This document shows positions 40,930 to 52,758 of a DNA stretch of 64,000 bases, in pieces (within the stretch, counting starts at the first letter, position 1; every line of letters starts with the position of its first letter). Made by a program: the position numbers and the translations under genes. The notes beneath the pieces were generated by a model. The model saw nothing but the letters and a program-made list of their open reading frames with translations, searched no databases and was not told the origin of the DNA. The DNA is from Prorocentrum cordatum (Eukaryota > Sar > Dinophyceae > Prorocentrales > Prorocentraceae): assembly GCA_963575745.1 (NCBI GenBank), contig CAUYUJ010006369.1, forward strand, positions 324,945 through 388,944. The letters are read 5' to 3'.

Positions 40930-42027
40930 GATTTGTTGAGGAAGTCTCGAACCAGAGGCTTATTTTCACGTGTCCAGGTCGCCCAGGCGGATGTCTAGCA
41001 TGAGCATTTGTTGAGGATGTCTCGAGCGAGACGCTTGTTTGTACGTGTCCAGGTTGCCCAGGCTGATGTCTAGCATGAGGATGTGCTGACAACGTCTTGA
41101 GCGAAACGCGTGTTTTCACATGTCCAGGTCGCCCAGGCACAGCACAGCCCTCGGTACGGTACATCAACATCGATACCCTTAGCATTGCAGCCTGGCGTGT
41201 TGCCTGGCACTTTCCGCGGAGCGTCCCGTGGCGAGTCCCCCTGGCACGTCGCGCGGTGCACGTCCATTGGCACGTTCCGTAGCGCGTCCCCTTGGCACGT
41301 CCCGCGGTGCGTGCCCCTGGCACGTCCCCTGGCACGTCGCCTGGCGCGTCCCTTGGGACGTTCCGCGGCGCGTCCTCCTGGCATGCCCCCTGTGTCTATT
41401 AGTTCTGGGGCAGCTACCATCTGCTCAGGCCAGCGCGGCTTACGATCCAATCAGTTCGGTGAGACTCGGAGCAGGGGAGGAACTCGATCCCAACCGCTTA
41501 TATAGAGAACAATCGCGGCATGCACATCGCAGTTCACCAATCGCAGTTCAGCGACGGCCGCGAGCGCAGCACCGCACAGCCGTCGGCACGGTACATCAGA
41601 TCGGATACACTCAACTAATGCACCTTGCAGCACGTGCCTGGGCGCTTCCGGGCGAGTCCGCACCTGGCTACGTGCCCGCCGTGGCGAGTCCCCCTGGCAC
41701 GTCGCGCGGTGCACGTCCATTGGCACGTTCCGTAGCGCGTCCCCATTGGCACGTCCCGCTGTGCGTGCCCATGGCACGTCCCCTGGCACGTCGCCTGGCG
41801 CGTCCCTTGGGACGGTCCGCGGCGCGTCCTCCTGGCATGTTCCCTCTGTCGATTAGTTCTGGGGCAGCTACTATGTGCTCAGGCAGCTCGAGCTTACGCT
41901 CCAGATCAGTTCGGTGAGGACCCGGATGCCAGGGAGGACTCGATCCACAACGCTATATAGAGCACACTCGCGGCATTGCACATCGCAGTTCAGCACGGCG
42001 TAGCACAGCACAGCCCTCGGCACAGTA

Positions 42028-42076
<49 letters not shown>

Positions 42077-42182
42077 GATGCACTCAGCATTGCATGTGCC
42101 CGTCGCCCAATCAGGTGTCTTTGAAATGTTGCAATGCCTTACATTTCTATATTCCTTTTCCGGGTTCGTGGGTCGATCATGT
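40930..42182 (+). repeat. Composite repeat K, copy 1
   Basis: The head has two or three GATGTCTCGAGCGAGACGCTTG units (40930-41130). The body has two roughly 420-bp units rich in TTGGCACGTCCC (41130-42080), each ending CTCGATCCACAACGCTATAT. The tail CGCCCAATCAGGTGTCTTTG ... TTCCGGGTTCGTGGGTCGATCATG ends near 42182. The head start is missing. Non-coding. Confidence 0.8.
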
Positions 42183-42770
42183 TTAAGCGCCTCCCTACTT
42201 CAAGAATCGGCATGCTTTTGCTGCGTTTTGTTATTCTCTGGGCGGGCCCGAACCCAATCTACCTTATCCGCCTTCATACTTCATGCTTTTGCCTACTTCT
42301 TCCGACCAATGTGTATCCTCGCTCATCCCTCTGCCCTCGCCGCTCCTCGTCCCCCTCTCCTTTGTGCGGGGGAGAGAGCCCCAAGATGGCCGACTGCGGC
42401 CTCAAGAGGCCACCGCCAGGGCTCCCGAGCGATTCAGGCGAGCGGCCAGACGGCCGAAGAGTTTGAAGACTGCCCAAGTGGGCCACAAGGTGGTCAAACA
42501 GAGTCGCAAGAGGGCCGGGAGCTACTCCGAAGAAGTCTCCAAGAGGGCCCAAGGAGACGAACATCGTTGATTCGCGTTGGGTTGGTCAGTGATTTTATTT
42601 CCAGCCGTACAAAGCTGCGGTAACGTGGCACAAGGTCTTCACAAGGCTCCCCAGGGCGAGCAGTGCCGTCACAAGCCGTGATCGCCAAGACCGCTGAGAG
42701 AAGGAGAGAGAGAGAGAGGAGCGACGCAGCAAGCCTTCCACACCAGCCGAGGGGCTCAAGAATCAGGGGC
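42183..42770. other. Intergenic with a short minisatellite
   Basis: No gene recognised. CCCAAGAGGGC-type units at 42385-42560. Ends where duplicate copy 2 begins. Confidence 0.5.
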
Positions 42771-42838
42771 TCGAGCCTTGGCTCAACGAGTTCAGGTCGA
42801 GCCGTGCCCGCACCCCCTCTCGCAGAGCTGCGCTCGAG

Positions 42839-43447
42839 ATGTGGGCGCCGGCCCTGCTCCTCCTGCTCCTCGCCGCGCCGGCCCTTGCGGGCGGCAGCGG
42901 GGGCGCGGGGGCCGCCTGCGCCGAGGGCGGGGAGGAGGAGGCGCACGCCCTGCTGCAGACTGCCGGGCAGAGCGGTGGAGCCGGCGCAGACGTGGCTGCG
43001 GCTGCCACTGGCGACCCCCGCCTTCAGAACGTTTTTGGCCAGCGGTTGGACTTGATGAAACCAGGAAAGCATGATCTGATTACCACGAACGCCCACGGCG
43101 TTGTCGATTACGAGTCGAAGCGACCGAACCTCAGTCTTCTTGCCTTACCGGGACCGTCGTCGTGTCGTGGCCCCAGGTCTGTCTACAATGCTAATTGCTG
43201 TTTGGGAGATAACTTCAGGGACAAGTGTGAAGCATGCATGTGCGCCGGCGTTGACGCGACATTGTGGTGCAACCGCGACCAGGACCCGTTCCCAGGCTGC
43301 AATCACGACGGCCAGTGTGGTACAAGCAGCGGGTGCTTCAAATTATTGCCTCGCGGTTCACCATGTGTGGAGAATGTGCAGTGCGAACAAGGAGACTTGT
43401 GCTTAGTCGGACCCGGCGCCCATTGCGGACGCAACAGTGGTCATTAG
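42839..43447 (+). CDS. Secreted cysteine-rich protein, GDP(H/R) motif, intact copy
   Basis: 202 aa from ATG 42839. The signal peptide is residues 1-17 (Leu-rich core, cleavage expected near ALA|GG). An Ala/Gly-rich linker follows, then GDPRLQNVFGQRLDLMKPGK (58-77). This resembles the GDPH phrase at the start of von Willebrand type D-like modules that I recall in many dinoflagellate secreted proteins. The C-terminal half (109-196) holds 14 Cys in pairs and CxxC/CxC groups (CC 120-121, CEACMC 130-135, GCNHDGQCG 153-161), with no known domain I can name. Probably a disulfide-rich extracellular or cell-surface protein. At 202 aa it is far shorter than a full type D module. A frameshifted paralogue lies at 36203. 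No introns are needed to read it. Confidence 0.7.
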   Translation: MWAPALLLLLLAAPALAGGSGGAGAACAEGGEEEAHALLQTAGQSGGAGADVAAAATGDPRLQNVFGQRLDLMKPGKHDLITTNAHGVVDYESKRPNLSLLALPGPSSCRGPRSVYNANCCLGDNFRDKCEACMCAGVDATLWCNRDQDPFPGCNHDGQCGTSSGCFKLLPRGSPCVENVQCEQGDLCLVGPGAHCGRNSGH

Positions 43448-45309
43448 TCGCTTCCTCTCGTCTTGCAATGTCTGGTCTCTGCAGCGCGGCATTCAGTGCA
43501 GCTTACCTTTCGTCTGTAACCTTCGTTTCGGATGCAATATCTTATGATAGCACTCAGTGCAGCTTACCTGACGGTTGCCCTACTTTCAGATGCAAGTGAC
43601 CGGGCTCCGGCCCGCCCGCGCCGCCCCTAAGGGGCCTGCCGGCCCGCCGGCCGGCGGACTCGCGCGTCTGCGTCTGCGTTATCACAACCTGCAAGGTCAG
43701 GCAGTGAGCATCGTTTAATGGCAGTGCGAAGCCGCCAAGCAGCATCAGTCGTTTCCTCTCGTCTTGCAAGGTCCTGCCTGCCCTCCTCCTCCTCCTCCTC
43801 CTTCCACATGAAGACCTGGTCAGCTCCCCGCCAGGCGTTTTCCCACAATCGGGGAAGCACGCGAGACCTTCTGAGAGTTATCGGTTAAACTCTCACCACA
43901 GTTTTGAAGACCTGGTCAGCTCCCCGCCAGGCGTTTTTCCGCAATCGGGGAAGCATGCGAGACCTTCTGAGAGTTATCAGTTAAATTCTCAGCATTCGTG
44001 AAAAAAGCAAACCTTCCACACCAGGCCCCCAAGAGCGAGCGCCACGTGAGCCATCCAGGGAAAGCTCCGCAGTGGCGAAGCGTCCTGGCTCGCCTCCAGG
44101 CCTACCAAACAATGTTCTAAGAACAGCTTGTGGTTTCCGCGAAATGTTCTTAGAACGTTTCTGGCTGAGACTGTCGTGTCTTATCCCATCGGGCTGACGT
44201 TCTAAGAACATTGTTCCGGTTCTTGGAACATTCGTGGGTTCTACGAACATGTCGTGGTAGGCCTATGGGACTGCCGGGACGGTCGGTCCCTGCTCAAGGG
44301 AATGGGCGCGAATGGGGAGGGGGGGGGACCACGACCGCTACACGCTGACTCCTACGGTTTCCGAAGTTCGCTTCAATTCATCGCCCGACCCGCCCACAAA
44401 ATATGGGAGAAAACACGGAAAGTGGGGTGTAAGACAAAACCATAAACTTAGGAGATATGGGGGTATACCTCTACGTGTGTTTACTCACTTGTGTTTCCCA
44501 TAGCCCCTTCATGAACGTCGGTCTCGGGGGCCCTCCCCGCTCCGGGGGGCCCCATCGGGGGCCCCGGGCTCGCTCCGAAGGAGCTCAGGCCGTCGCCGAA
44601 AAAGGCGGCTCCCAGACCCGCGGGCCCGGAGGCCGACGCCCACACCGGGAGCGGCGGTGTGCCTCCACCGAGGGAGGGCGATCCCGCTCTCGGCGATGGT
44701 GGTCATACAGTCGGGGCGTTGACCTGAGGAACCCTAAGCAAGGAACGAGGCCCCTTTTGTTCCATAAGTTAAGCTTCGGTTTCCGATCGAAAACATGAGG
44801 AAAACCTGAGGCAAGCTGTGAAACACTTAAGGAACGCGGAGCCCCTCCCCAACCAAAAGGGTTCCTTCTTCAGGCCCGACTGTACTCTGGCTTCCAAGGT
44901 GGCCGAAATATGACCACCGACGCCGAAACCTAGGATCACCTTCCCCACGTGGAGGCAGCCCCCTGTGCTGGTGTCGGTGCCAATGTCCAGGCCCCCAGAA
45001 GACGGCCCCGTGCCGCCCCCAGGACGGCCTCCAAGAGCCTCGGACGGCTGTCGAGGCGTCTCGAACGGCGCCAGGAGCCTCGGAGCGCCCCGATGGCGCT
45101 CCGAGACGGCACCCAAGAGAGCCCCATGGAGGCACACGTCTTCCCCTTCCCCCGTGAAAAGCGTACCTGTTGAGCATCGGGGGCGAGGGGGGGAGATCGC
45201 AGTGAAACGAAGAGCTCCCCACTGGGAACTCGGATTCGGCTTCGTAGTTGTGTCGTGCGTGTGGGCGAGGCGAAGCCGCGTGGGCGGGCGAGAGGCATGA
45301 ACCCTCCTC

Positions 45310-45655
45310 TGGGAGGAGGAGGAGGAGGAGGAGGAGGAGGAGGAGGAGGAGGAGGAGGAGGAGGAGGAGGAGGAGGAGGAGGAGGAGGGAGGAGGAGGCT
45401 AGGGCGCCGCCGGGCCAAAAGACCGCCCCTCCCTGGGTTGCTCGGCGGTGGCTGGGGGGTGTCCCGCCGTGGTGTCCGGATGATGTCCAGGTGGTGCCCC
45501 GGGGTGTCCCGTGGTGGCCCGTCCGTGACCCGTCGGTGTCCCGTAGTGAGATCGATAGTGAGATCGATGGTGATAGTGAGATCGATGACGGGATCGATTG
45601 TGAGATCGACGGAGCGAGGTCGATTGCGAGATCGACTGAGCGAGACGTGGGTTCC
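45310..45655 (+). repeat. GGA array and GTGAGATCGAT repeats, duplicate copy
   Basis: (GGA)n at 45311-45400, GTGTCCCG units at 45465-45540, then GTGAGATCGA repeats to 45650. Slightly longer than at 38.7 kb. Confidence 0.85.
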
Positions 45656-46659
45656 TCCCCCCCCGAATCTCCTTGTCACCCGAAGGGTGGTCGTATGGGC
45701 CTCCGCTTCCAGGACCTTCACAGCAGCAAAAAAGTACCCAGAGTTGCTCGTCCTTTGGCCTTGCTGTGTGGCAGCGCCCACACTGGCCTCTCAAGCTGCC
45801 ACGCTGTCGGTGCCACTGTCAGTGCCGGTGCCGATGATGTAGATCCCGCCGCCGCCCCTTGGTGCTGCCGACGCCGCTGCGGCTGCCTACTCGCCCGCGG
45901 GCACCGTGTGCGATTGGCAAGATAGCGAAATGCTCACAGCAGCGTTGATGAAGCCGCTGTCCCTCGAGCCCAGATGTTTGACAGAGGGCGCACGTGTACA
46001 GGCCTCTGAAGGACCTCTTGGCCTTCGGATGCCGTCTTGGGGGCCCTACTGGGCGATCTTGGGGTCCTCTTGAGACGCCTTAGGGCTGTCTTGGAGGCCT
46101 CTGAGGCCGCCTTTGGCCTTTTGGGGGCCATCTTGGGGACCTCTTGGACCGCCTTGAAGCCTTCTTGGCTTGTCTTGGAGCCCTCTTATGGGCTTCCGAA
46201 GCTGTCGCTGGTTCGTGGGGGTATCTTGGAGGTCTCTGGGGCCGTCCTGGGCCGTCGGAAGCCCGAAAGGGCGAGAGTCTGAGCGCAAAACTGGTGAACC
46301 ACGCTGGGAACGTCAATGGTATTGGACTATTCGGGCCCTTCCGGAGGACATCTTGCAGCCCTCTTTCAGCCCTGTTGGGCCGCATCGTAGGCCTTTGGGG
46401 CCGTCTTGAGGCTGGGGCCGTCTTGAGGCTGGGGCCGTATTGGGCTCATCTTGGACCGTCTTGGAAACATTGTTGAGCCATCTTGGGCTCTCTTGGGGCA
46501 ATATTGGACATGTTGCAGGCCATCTTCGACCGTCTTGGAGGACCATGTTGGGCAATATTGGACAAGACTGGCAGTCTTGGAGGTGTTGTTTGTTTCGGTT
46601 TCTTTGGGTGGCCAGCGGGTGGTGCTGGAGGCCACTGGGAGGGTCCCAACAGCTAGTGT

Positions 46660-47275
46660 ATATATGTTTATTTATACACATATACTTGTATGTTTATATA
46701 TGCATGTGTGCACATACACCGATGTATGTGTATACGAGTACATGCTTACATGCATTGCATGATGCATTACCCTTTTTTACACATACAAATACACATACAC
46801 ATACCACATACACAGACACATAAGACCAGACAGACTGACACTACTATATCACACACATACATACATACAGTACATATAGTTACATACTACATACATACAT
46901 TACATGCAGTACAGAAATTACATACATTACATACATACATGACAGACACACATACATACACACAGAACATAACACATACAGGCAGACATACATACAGACA
47001 TACATACATACACAGACTACATTACATTGCAAACAGTACATACCATACATACATACAACATGGAAAAAACATACATTACATACATACACACACACAACAT
47101 ACTACATACATACATACATACATACATACATACATACATACATACATACATACATACATACATACATACACACATACATACACACATACATACACACATA
47201 CACACATACATACACACATACATACATACATACATACAGACAGACAGACAGACAGACAGACATAGACATAGACAT
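46660..47275. repeat. Expanded ACAT microsatellite of duplicate copy 2
   Basis: TACATACATACACA-type repeats with many variants, ending in (CAGA)n. The first duplicate has a 360-bp counterpart. Confidence 0.9.
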
Positions 47276-48015
47276 ACCTATGTGCATACACACCTGTATA
47301 ATGGCCTTCGGCCCATCCTGCCACCGTGCCTGGATTGTGGGGCAGAGTTCTCAGGGATGCTTCTTGGGGTCTCTTCGGAGCGCTCTCGGGGGGCCTCTTG
47401 GGGGCAGTTTGGGAGCCTCTTGGGAGCCTCTTGGGATCCTTCTGGGGGCCTCTTGGGGCCTCCTTGGGGCCTCTTGGGGCCTCTTGGGGGCCTCTTGGGT
47501 CCTCCCGGGGGCCCCTCGGGGCCGAGGGTTCGAAAGGTCTGTTCGGGTTCCCCAGCTGGGACCCATCTTGGAGCCATCTTTGGGCCCTCTTGGGCCATCT
47601 TGGGCGCCTCCTGGTCCGTCTTGGGGCCATCTTGGGTCGTCTTGGGTCCCTCTTGGGGGCCTTGGGGCGATTTTTGGGGCCTCTTGGGCCGTCGTGGAGC
47701 GTCGGGAAGCCGAAAGGCGAGAAGGCCCAAATCTTTCAAAAATCTGGAGACGATCACTGATTTTTGCCTCTTGGGGCCCTCTAAGGAGGCTTCTTGGGGC
47801 GTTTTGGAGGCTTCGGGGCCGTCTTAAGGCCATCGTGGAGGTCTTGGGGCGATCTTTGTGCGTTTCGGAACCCTCTTCGACCGTCTTCGGGGCCTCTTGA
47901 GGCCCTCTTGGCCCGTCTTGGAGTCCTCTTGGGCCCGACAAAGTATGCGAGAAGATGCGCCGGGGCCCAGGGGAACCGCGCCAAGCCCAGGGAGATTTGA
48001 GAATTTGCGCCGCGC

Positions 48016-48051
48016 CCGTAGCCATTTTAGCTGAAGCCATTTTGGCTCAAG
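48016..48051 (+). other. Double spliced-leader relic at the LINE 5' end
   Basis: 48016-48036 reads CCGTAGCCATTTTAGCTGAAG (two mismatches to the dinoflagellate SL). It is followed directly by CCATTTTGGCTCAAG (48037-48051), an exact copy of the SL's last 15 bases. This is the product expected if an integrated SL-bearing copy was transcribed, trans-spliced at the internal AG of its own relict SL (CCGTAG|CC), and reintegrated. Confidence 0.9.
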
Positions 48052-48302
48052 GTCCTTTCGGCTCGTGGGCCCAAACACAACAGTGGTGTCGACGGCAGCG
48101 GATTGGCCAACAACGGCTAGTATTTCAAGCAACCTTTTGGGGACCAGAAAGTGGCTTGAAATACCAGTTCTTTTGCGCCCCCTCCTACACTCCTATAGCA
48201 CACGGATGTCGTTTGATGTCTTTTGCTCGCGAGAAACGTGCGCCATGTACACCTGTCCAGCATTTGTGCAAGCAGCACCGGATTCACAGTCCGTTACAGG
48301 AG

Positions 48303-48939
48303 ATGGACGGCCTCGACGGTTCCGAGTTCGCCAGTGCACAACAGCAACAATTTCAAGATCAACTGGCCAGCGCCGAGAGCAGGGATGATACGACCAGAAC
48401 CTCTGCGGGAAGTATTGCTGCCACCATCGACGACATCCAGAACCTCAACAAAGACGAGTTCGGCCCGATCAAGCAAGATATAGTTGCAATTCAACTACAC
48501 GGGATATCCCCCTCAGGCACGGCCAACGCCTACCACAATCATGGCAAACGTGCTTTCACATCGGCCATGGGCAACCTTATCAATTCCGACTCCATCGCCT
48601 CGGCATGCACATACATCAGAGAGCAGTTCTCTTCAATGCAAAGTCCAATGCCGAAAAATACATACGCAAAAAGGGGAATTCGAAGATATAGCAGTCGCCG
48701 AGTTCGACAGCATGCTCGACCGAGACACGGCGGTCGCTCTTCTACGCAGCGGCGGCCTTCAGCGCGGGAGTAAACCTATCTGGGCAACCCAAGACAGAGG
48801 ACCAGCTGACCGTGCAGCCCGTAAATATTGCTTTGGTGTGAAACGTTTACTCAACAACGACTTGCATTGTCCATGCACGATTAGGGGGTGTCAGAAGAAG
48901 CGCCATGCACATCAGAAGCTGGAGGGGAATTGGCTTTGA
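48303..48939 (+). pseudogene. LINE ORF1 (RNA-binding protein), frameshifted
   Basis: Starts at ATG 48303 (MDGLDGSEFASAQQQQFQDQ). A helical segment follows, with SAGSIAATIDDIQNLNKDEF, likely coiled coil. After a frameshift near 48660 it reads GEFEDIAVAEFDSMLDRDTA, VALLRSGGLQ, KPIWATQDRGPADRAARKYC and FGVKRLL before the stop at 48937. A coiled coil followed by an RRM-like fold (DRD.AV..L....K..WA..D) is the usual ORF1 layout in this LINE group as I know it. It would coat the element RNA. The frame break means no product from this copy. Confidence 0.65.
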
Positions 48940-49570
48940 CGGTGAAAGTACACAACGTGGGATTCGAGAAGGTGCGGGAAGATAGTTGACAGGCTTGGGG
49001 CGATCTGCAAAACCACCCACAACTTGCAGAATTGATAACCGAACGCAATGGAATCTCAGTAATTCAGCAGCTCAGGGGAAAAAGGCGGAGCAAAGGGAGC
49101 GTCCAAAGGCAAAGCGTCAAAATAGGACTCGCGGCAGGCGCTGGCAACATCTTCTACGTCGCGGAAGTATCCGCCCAGCGCTGCGCCCGATTTTGGGAAA
49201 CATGATTTCGTATTATGTGATGTCCGCGTCCAACGCCAAACAATGTCTGACATCGATGGCGCCTCGGACGAGGGCTCCACTTCTACATCGTCGACTCCTC
49301 TCTCTAACTCCGTCGCGGCTCTCTTTGGGGGCGGGTGAACTTCCCATGCCCCGATAGTTTCACCCGCGCCGCCCTGGCGCCCGGAAAGTCTATCCTTTCC
49401 GGCCGGAGTGGGCCAACGCATTGCGAAGTATGAAAGCACCGGAATGGGCAAGGATACCACAATTGATGCTTCTTCTCGCTCGACATGCGCATCCTACGCT
49501 ACGCCGGCGCTCTCCTCCTCTAGACCACCCCCTCCTGCAGGCATTTGCGTCGCCCTGAATGGTTTGACAT
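48940..49570 (+). other. Region between LINE ORF1 and the endonuclease
   Basis: Several frames with stops. SDIDGASDEGSTSTSSTPLS and related Ser/Thr-rich pieces suggest a linker. No domain recognised. Confidence 0.5.
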
Positions 49571-49599
49571 GGGGGCGGCCAAGAGCATTGCGCTATCCA

Positions 49600-52171
49600 G
49601 TGCAGAACGTGTGCCTCGGGAGCTGGAACGCGGAAGGCCTTGGTCAAGACCGCGCAATGATTCCAGAATTCGTCGCGCCAAACAACCGGGGATTACAATT
49701 TTTTCTACGCGGGAAACTGGGATACAACAGTCAAGCCAATTTTGCGACGATGGACATATCACCGCATTATCTGGCACGCCTGCAATCGCAGAGGGCCGGT
49801 TCTATTCGGGGCGGGTTTCGCAGTGACCCCCGCGGCCACCTCGAGCATCGTCAGTTCCAAATTGCGCCAGACAGATTAGCGTCATTACGAGTTCGTGTGC
49901 CAGGAGGTATTCTCAATACACTTTCCGCCCATGCCCCACACTCGGGGCTCGACCCGGATCTGCGCCGAGATATTTTGTTCGACCGACTGGGGGCCTCGTG
50001 GCCCTGGCATGGCAGCCGCGATTGCACCGTCGCTTCAGGCGTCTTCAACGCGAAGATGTTCCGACGCGAAGTTGGGGAAGAGGGTGCATTGGGGGGGTGG
50101 GGTCCGTAGTCGAAGCTCCGCGGCTTGAAAGACGCACGATCTCAACGGAGATTTCTTGATGGAAGCCTGCAGGTGTTCAAACATTGCGGTTGCAAATGCA
50201 CTCTTTGCGCGCGAGCTGAACAAGCTGGTTGCGCACTGCCCCCCGACGTGGACAAGGCAGCCGATGCGACGAGCGGGGGCTTTGCGCAAAGCGACCGCTG
50301 CTGCGCGGGTGGTCCCGTGGCGCAGTTTATCCAAGATGTCCAATCACGGCGCGATGCGCCACTTGCGCCCCGGCACTTCTCACTGCAAGTTTGGGCAAAT
50401 ATCTCGCTGGGCACAAGCCGCAAGAAGCGCGCGAAATATCGACGGAACGTCGCGGCTCCACGTGTTGATCCTACTCTAACCAAGACTTATCAGGACCTGT
50501 TCGCCTATGCCTTGCAAGCAGAGCAGCTTCCTGAATAACTGGATGGGATGGCAAACGGCGCCCGACAAGCGATGAAGGCTGCTGCTGGGGCCAGCGGGAA
50601 GTCGTGCAAGCAGCGGCGCAAACCGCGGATCTCGGAACGCACGTTGGACTTGCTCGCAGCAGGGGGCGCGGCTCGCAAGACCAACGACTTGGAAGAGCGG
50701 GAACCCAATGAGAAGATTCAGCGTGCCGTACAACAAGACAGGACTAGACAGAGACGGGCCATGGCGCGCCGTTCGTGCATTTCGCGCAGGGACAGCCAAA
50801 CGCCCCCTTCAAATCAAAGACCCGGCTGGGGACCTGGCGGGAAGCAGCCAGCGCAGAGAAGTACTTGCAGATTATTTCGAGAATACACAGTGGAAGATAA
50901 CGAGCCCGAGCTCTCGTCCAAACAATAACGACCCAATCGGAGATGCGCCCCCCATCGACGCGAACGCGTTCAAGATGGGGGAACTTCGGGAAGACCCCAA
51001 ACGACTGTCTGTCAGGAAGGCAGCAGGAAAAGATGCAGTACCACTAAGTTTGGGAAGTTTCCTTTGGGCAGCACGGAGGCGTTGGGGCCGCTGCTTCATT
51101 CTGCCAGAGATGTTGGAAAAGCGGCGATGTACCACGTGAATTGCATCACTACTGTTCAACAAGGGGGACGAGAGCCTACCAGAAAATTACAGGTCCGTAT
51201 AATTACTCCTGTCGGGTACAAAGGCGTAGCACCAACGGTGCAGCAACGATTGCAAGTTGGCGGTGCAGAAGGACGTATACGTCAAACAGAAAACGGCTTC
51301 CGGCCTCGACGAAGCACCGTTTAAGTTATTTCCATTGCGCGCCGGATGTTCGACGCTGCGCGCGCGTCGGCGTCGCTTGGGTTGCCGGCTATATTTCTTG
51401 ATTGGTCCAAAGCATTCGAGAAGATAAAAACACGATGTCCTTATTGAGGGGCTGGGCGGATTTGGCATCCCGGAGCGGGTGGTGGAGTTCATGTCAGGTA
51501 TATATAGTGGGCGGCATGTCGTGCTGAAGGATGGCGGGGGGGATTCGACTCGACGGAGACAGCGTGCGGACGTCGCTCAAGGCTGCCCGCTCTCTCCCTA
51601 TTTCTTCAACATTGCACAGTCGGTGATGTTCCTAGACATTGACAGCAAAATGCGCGGCAGAGGCGACGCTGTCGAATAACCGCCGCACGCGGCGCGCTCC
51701 GACTTGTTGCGCGCGGACGACGCGATGCTCGTCGGCAGCTACACGGGCAAACTTCAAGTTTCACTCGACCTCGTCATCGGAGAAGGCGCGCGCGGCGGAC
51801 TGGAACTCAACTGGGGCAAAACAGTTGTTACTGGCAGAAATCACAATGGGGTGATCTCAGACCCGACGGGGGCACCAGTACACATGGTTGACGAAGTTGT
51901 ATACTTGGGGGTCTGTTGACGTCAGACACGCCAGCCAAACCAGAACCATCGCGCAAAATTGGTGAGGCAAAGGGCATCCACAAATCTCCGACGCAAATGC
52001 TGGGCACATGCGAATATCGCACGAAGTAGAAATATCGAACTCTACAAAACAATCGTGGTACCCAAACTGACGTACAATCTGGAGTCAATGTGGTTACTTC
52101 AAGCGGACAAGCGCGAACTTGATGGGTTCCAGGCACGGTGTTTCCGGAAAGCATCGTCCATCCCATCTTCC
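49600..52171 (+). pseudogene. LINE ORF2: APE-type endonuclease and reverse transcriptase
   Basis: Endonuclease (49600-50109): VCLGSWNAEGLGQD, GGILNTLSAHAPHSG and VASGVFNAKMFRR correspond to the TWNxRG, YAPHS and GDFNA blocks. Pieces in other frames (50125-51140) include EACRCSNIAVANALF and PLAPRHFSLQVW. Further blocks are KPRISERTLDLLAAGGAART-like and ADYFENTQWKI, then KAAGKDAVP. RT blocks: ESLPENYRSV (51170), QTENGFRPRRST (51288-51322), LPAIFLDWSKAFEK (51390-51426), GIPERVVEFMSGIYSGRHVV (51465), AQGCPLSPYFFN (51575), LRADDAMLVGS (51706; catalytic DD kept, Tyr replaced) and WLLQADKRELDGFQARCFRK (52095). At least six frame changes and several stops show that the element is dead. Confidence 0.8.
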
Positions 52172-52516
52172 TTTTTCCCGGAAAGGGCGCGGGCCCAGGG
52201 TTCTCTTTTAGTAGGTTAACCCCCCGGCCCCCCTGCGACTTGGGCCGGCGAAATTATTTTGCGAGCGGGCACGCACGGAGTAGGTCCGGCGAAATTATTT
52301 TTGAGGATGTCTCGAGCGAAACGCTTGTTTTTTTTCCAAAAAGTGAAAAAAAAAATTTTTTTTTTTGTTGAGCATGTCTCGAGCGGAGACGCTGGTTGCC
52401 GGAGTTGGGTATGTCTCGAGCGAAAAAGCTTGGTTTCAGAATTTGTAGGAGGTTCGAGCGACACCGCTGGTTTTGCAGAGCCGGACCGCGAAACGGAAAC
52501 AGTCGCCCCTCGCGCC
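52172..52516 (+). repeat. Composite repeat K, copy 2 head
   Basis: Starts TTCCCGGAAAGGGCGCGGGC, then GTTAACCCCCCGGCCCCCCT and GGGCCGGCGAAATTATTTTG. Four or five GAGGATGTCTCGAGCGAAACGC units follow. Confidence 0.75.
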
Positions 52517-52704
52517 ATGGAAAAAAAAAAAAAAAGGAAGAAAAAAAAAAAACACAAAGTAAAAAAAAAAAAAAATAAAAAAAAAAAAAAATAAAACAAA
52601 AAATAAAAAAAAAGAAAAAAAAGAAAATAAAAAAAAAAAACAAAAAAAAAAAAAAAAAAGAAGAGGAAAAAAAAAAAAAGAAAAGACAAGAAAAAAAAAA
52701 AAAG

Positions 52705-52758
<54 letters not shown>

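Larger units (their letters stand above)
42771..47851 (+). repeat. Segmental duplication, copy 2
   Basis: Direct copy of 36131-40929. The main differences are the intact gene, a few small indels in 44280-44470, and an expanded microsatellite at 46750-47270. Sequences diverge after GGTCTTGGGGCGAT. Confidence 0.9.
48016..52171 (+). mobile_element. LINE (non-LTR) retrotransposon, full-length 5' end, decayed
   Basis: Begins with the double SL relic. ORF1 follows at about 48303-48939 and an endonuclease-RT ORF2 at about 49408-52171, all broken by frameshifts and stops. The 3' side runs directly into composite repeat K at about 52172 (TTCCCGGAAAGGGCGCGGGC). The original 3' UTR is therefore either lost or partly inside 52172-52770, which ends in an A-rich tract. 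Confidence 0.85.

Noticed and set aside
39787-41335. 350-364-aa ORFs on both strands around the ATAC microsatellite
   Set aside because: Driven by ATAC/CTAC/AGAC and CCTCTTGGGG repeats; the same frames reappear in the duplicate with indels that break them.
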